64,000 bases of DNA. Origin: Gerris lacustris (Eukaryota > Arthropoda > Insecta > Hemiptera > Gerridae). The stretch lies in the NCBI GenBank assembly GCA_951217055.1, contig OX578284.1:26376187-26440186 (forward strand). The letters run 5' to 3'. Shown piece by piece: positions 61,463 through 64,000 of the stretch. Positions within the stretch are counted from its first letter, which is position 1; the number at the start of each line of letters is the position of its first letter. The notes beneath the pieces were generated by a model. That model saw nothing but the letters and a program-made list of their open reading frames with translations, did no database searches and was not told the origin of the DNA. The translations under genes and the position numbers were made by a program.

Positions 61463-63728
61463 CTGAAACAAATATTAAAAAAATTAACTACAAAGACAAA
61501 TTTATAAATAACTTGTCATTAATTGCAGATATACTCTTGATTACAACATGTATGAGTACAGATGGAATTTATAAAATTATATCATAAAGATTAGAATTTG
61601 GATTAATTGAGAACATTTTAAATAAACTAATTGATTGGGGATCGGTGGAGCCTATTAGTTAACGTACTCGTCACTCGCCTGATACCTAGGTAGATCAAAA
61701 AACACCTGCATGTCTGGTGATGGTAAGAAAACGTGAGAGGTATGAAATGTCTCACCTCTCTAACCATCCATGCTGACGATTACACCCAGTGAATAAGTAA
61801 ATGGCCGATCACCAATCACCTTAATACCTTAATATTGAGTTGACCTGAGAGTAAATTAAAGTAAAGAATTCTGCCAATTTGTGTGGCACATACCATCCTA
61901 GCATTCTCTCCCTAGAATAATGGTCCCACGAGTATAAATTGAAGGTTAAATAAGGAGACATGCACGAGAAAAATAATGTTTCAATTTTTCTACAGAAGGT
62001 AACTGAAGCATTGTGATTATTCTTAAAATCGATTTATTTTGTCTTCAAATTAAAAAAAAAATATTAGACGTAAATCTGTTTTGACATTAGGGAACATCAT
62101 AACTGGTAACCATCATATCTTAAAATCTACTTGTACGATTTTGATGAAATTTGGAGAGTGGGGCATAATTTGTCCGCTGTTGGTCCAATATAAATTTCAA
62201 CCATCTATACATTATCTTTAAAAGTGTAATCATTCTTTTTTGAAGAAATTCAAAAATTCAAAAATTCAGTTCGTCGAAAGTAGCCCATAGATGGTTCCAT
62301 AATATATTTATTTCAACGGTCTGCGCAAATTTGATACTGTATTAAACTAAATGTGGCCCTAATTAATCGTAACTGATCCTAAATTTCATGTGACCATTTT
62401 ACCAATAGGAGGAAGCTAGGGTCTTTTTCATTATCCCCCCCCCCCATTTCTATACCGGGCGGTTTTTCGCATATAAAGGGTTGCACCCTTAAACGTTTAT
62501 GGGGCTTTCAGATTTCCCAAGACTGTTTAGTGCTGCCACCTATTAGAAAATATGTCCTTGTTCGATCTTCGAGACCTGTTTAAACAAATTTCAACATAAA
62601 TTGTATCATACTGGCCTCCAGGTCAATGAACTTTGAGTGTTATTGTTTTTTTATTAAAAAATATGAGTTTATTAGTATAAACTGTAAGTAATAAGTCCCT
62701 TTTAATAGTGCTATCAAAAGAATCGCCATAAAAAACTAATATTTTACCTCTAAGTGAATTTGCGAATTACCTATATCTATTGGTACAATATACCTCTTTA
62801 GATGCATACAAATTTTGAAAAATTATCATATATCAATCATATAGGATATCTTACATAGAAGGATAGTGCTTTCATGCCTTCACTTCTTTTAATCTTTAAC
62901 TTAATATTAAAGTTCTCATATGATGGTATATCCATTACTCCATTACCCTTTCTATTTTGATTTATTTTTTTAAAGTCATAAATCAATCATTTTAATGATC
63001 ATGGGATATATTAGTATTATTTAACACGCGCTGTACACTATGTTTAAATCAAAATCTCTTCATGTAAAAAGGAAGTTAACCGATCAACTCAAAATAAATC
63101 GTGGAAAAATTGACCCGTGTATGTAAATGACTAAGTTGTGTGAATATTTCATTATCACGATTGCGATATATTTAAATGCATCTCTATCGCATTTGACCTT
63201 GAACTTTAAATAGGTCAAGGTCATCAATTATAACTTGTTAACCCTTATTTAGATATAACACTATAAAAAGCCGCTTTTAGTAATTGTACTTAATTATAAT
63301 TATATAAATTCAGATACAGAATAATGAGTTAAAGTGACACGCAGCATGCACAGAAATCACGTTTCTTTTATAAATACTTTATGACTTTAAAAGATCAAAT
63401 TAAATAATACTTATTGCAAGCCTGCACTTATACTTACTAAGCCATATTAAATTAATACATTCATATATCTCTTTCCAGTTATGGATATATACATACATAA
63501 ATTATTATCTTTATATATTAACCTAAGTTGTTACTCTATTTTTTAAACTTCATTAATTACTTTAATTATGAGTGCTTTGAATCATCATTATCATTTAGCC
63601 ATTAAAGTAAATACCTTATAATTTTGTGCAGGTTCACCATATATTTTTATTACAAAACATTGTTTTCTTAGCACTCTTTTCTTTGTTGCCTATCTTTTTG
63701 ATTTTGAAATTATATATATAAAAGTGAC
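61463..63728. other. Upstream Skeletor intron (partial)
   Basis: Contains a diverged R1 copy starting CTGCCAATTTGTGTGGCACA at 61871 and continuing to about 62400. No DM13-like exon was found, so the earlier exons are presumably beyond 64000. Confidence 0.5.
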
Positions 63729-63932
63729 ATTACTTCGTCCCAAAGTAGTACATTGATACTAAATATCCCTTTATCTTAATAGTTATTTACTTTGTTATCC
63801 ATCCTACATTTCAACATTTCGTGGATATCAATATAGGTGGGTAACAAACGAAAAAAGGCGTACGCGGAGCCTCTTTTACTTCGTTAACCACCAATTGCTT
63901 TTCTGTTATGGTGGGTAACAAAGTAAAAGTGT
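63729..63932. mobile_element. Modular-core MITE with GGTGGGTAACAAA ends, copy M6
   Basis: Core TCCCAAAGTAGTACATTGAT.. and AATATCCCTTTATCTTAATA, then GGTGGGTAACAAACG, spacer GGCGTACGCGGAGCCTC, and GGTGGGTAACAAAGTAAAAG. Same layout as M1/M5 but different terminal words. Confidence 0.7.
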
Positions 63933-64000
63933 ACTGTTTTCTTAAGCCTAGATTCTTTTTCAAACCTTGTATAAAAGCTGGCCAGGACTACATATAATAT

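Noticed and set aside
61463..64000. Search for Skeletor DM13 exons on the minus strand
   Set aside because: No open stretch with DM13-like pattern and splice sites was found; the exons are probably beyond the window.

Overview
This 64 kb window looks like insect nuclear DNA. It is strongly AT-rich, has spliced genes with GT..AG introns, and carries many transposon relics. One of its two genes (Skeletor) belongs to a mainly arthropod family. I cannot name the species; a hemipteroid insect is a guess from overall character only.

Two protein-coding genes can be rebuilt with consistent splice phases. (1) On the + strand, 19329-28816 encodes a complete 284-residue tetraspanin in seven coding exons. 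Its large extracellular loop has eight cysteines, so it is a TspanC8 (Tspan33-like) protein, the class that escorts the ADAM10/Kuzbanian protease. (2) On the - strand, 61462 down to 45588 encodes the last eight coding exons (938 residues plus stop) of Skeletor: DOMON domain, linkers, a conserved Skeletor-type domain, then a long proline-rich and histidine-rich last exon ending in a hydrophobic tail. Its first exons lie beyond the right edge. The genes converge, with about 16.8 kb between their stop codons that holds repeats and one weak candidate exon (42513-42578).

Most of the rest is mobile-element debris, several pieces with readable target-site duplications. These are: a 2.3 kb hAT-like element (8830-11130, 8-bp duplication) with a shortened relative inside a Skeletor intron; a 780 bp PIF/Harbinger-like element (3341-4120, TAA duplication) nested in another repeat; a 1.86 kb long-inverted-repeat element (50398-52261, TTA duplication) in a Skeletor intron; a pogo/Tigger-like element (20576-21373, TA duplication) in tetraspanin intron 2; and smaller MITEs. 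Three long fold-back repeats (14831-15348, 24763-25016, 44311-44671) could make hairpin RNA. A family with a tRNA B-box-like motif occurs about nine times. A second family keeps one internal core but has at least three different kinds of ends.

The least explained structures are a nearly identical tandem dimer of a 152-bp hairpin-rich unit ending in a T-run (54417-54720), two GC-rich hairpins 9 nt after the tetraspanin stop codon (28826-28881), the modular-end element family, and the histidine-rich tail of Skeletor. No tRNA, rRNA or CRISPR features were found. Promoters could not be identified.
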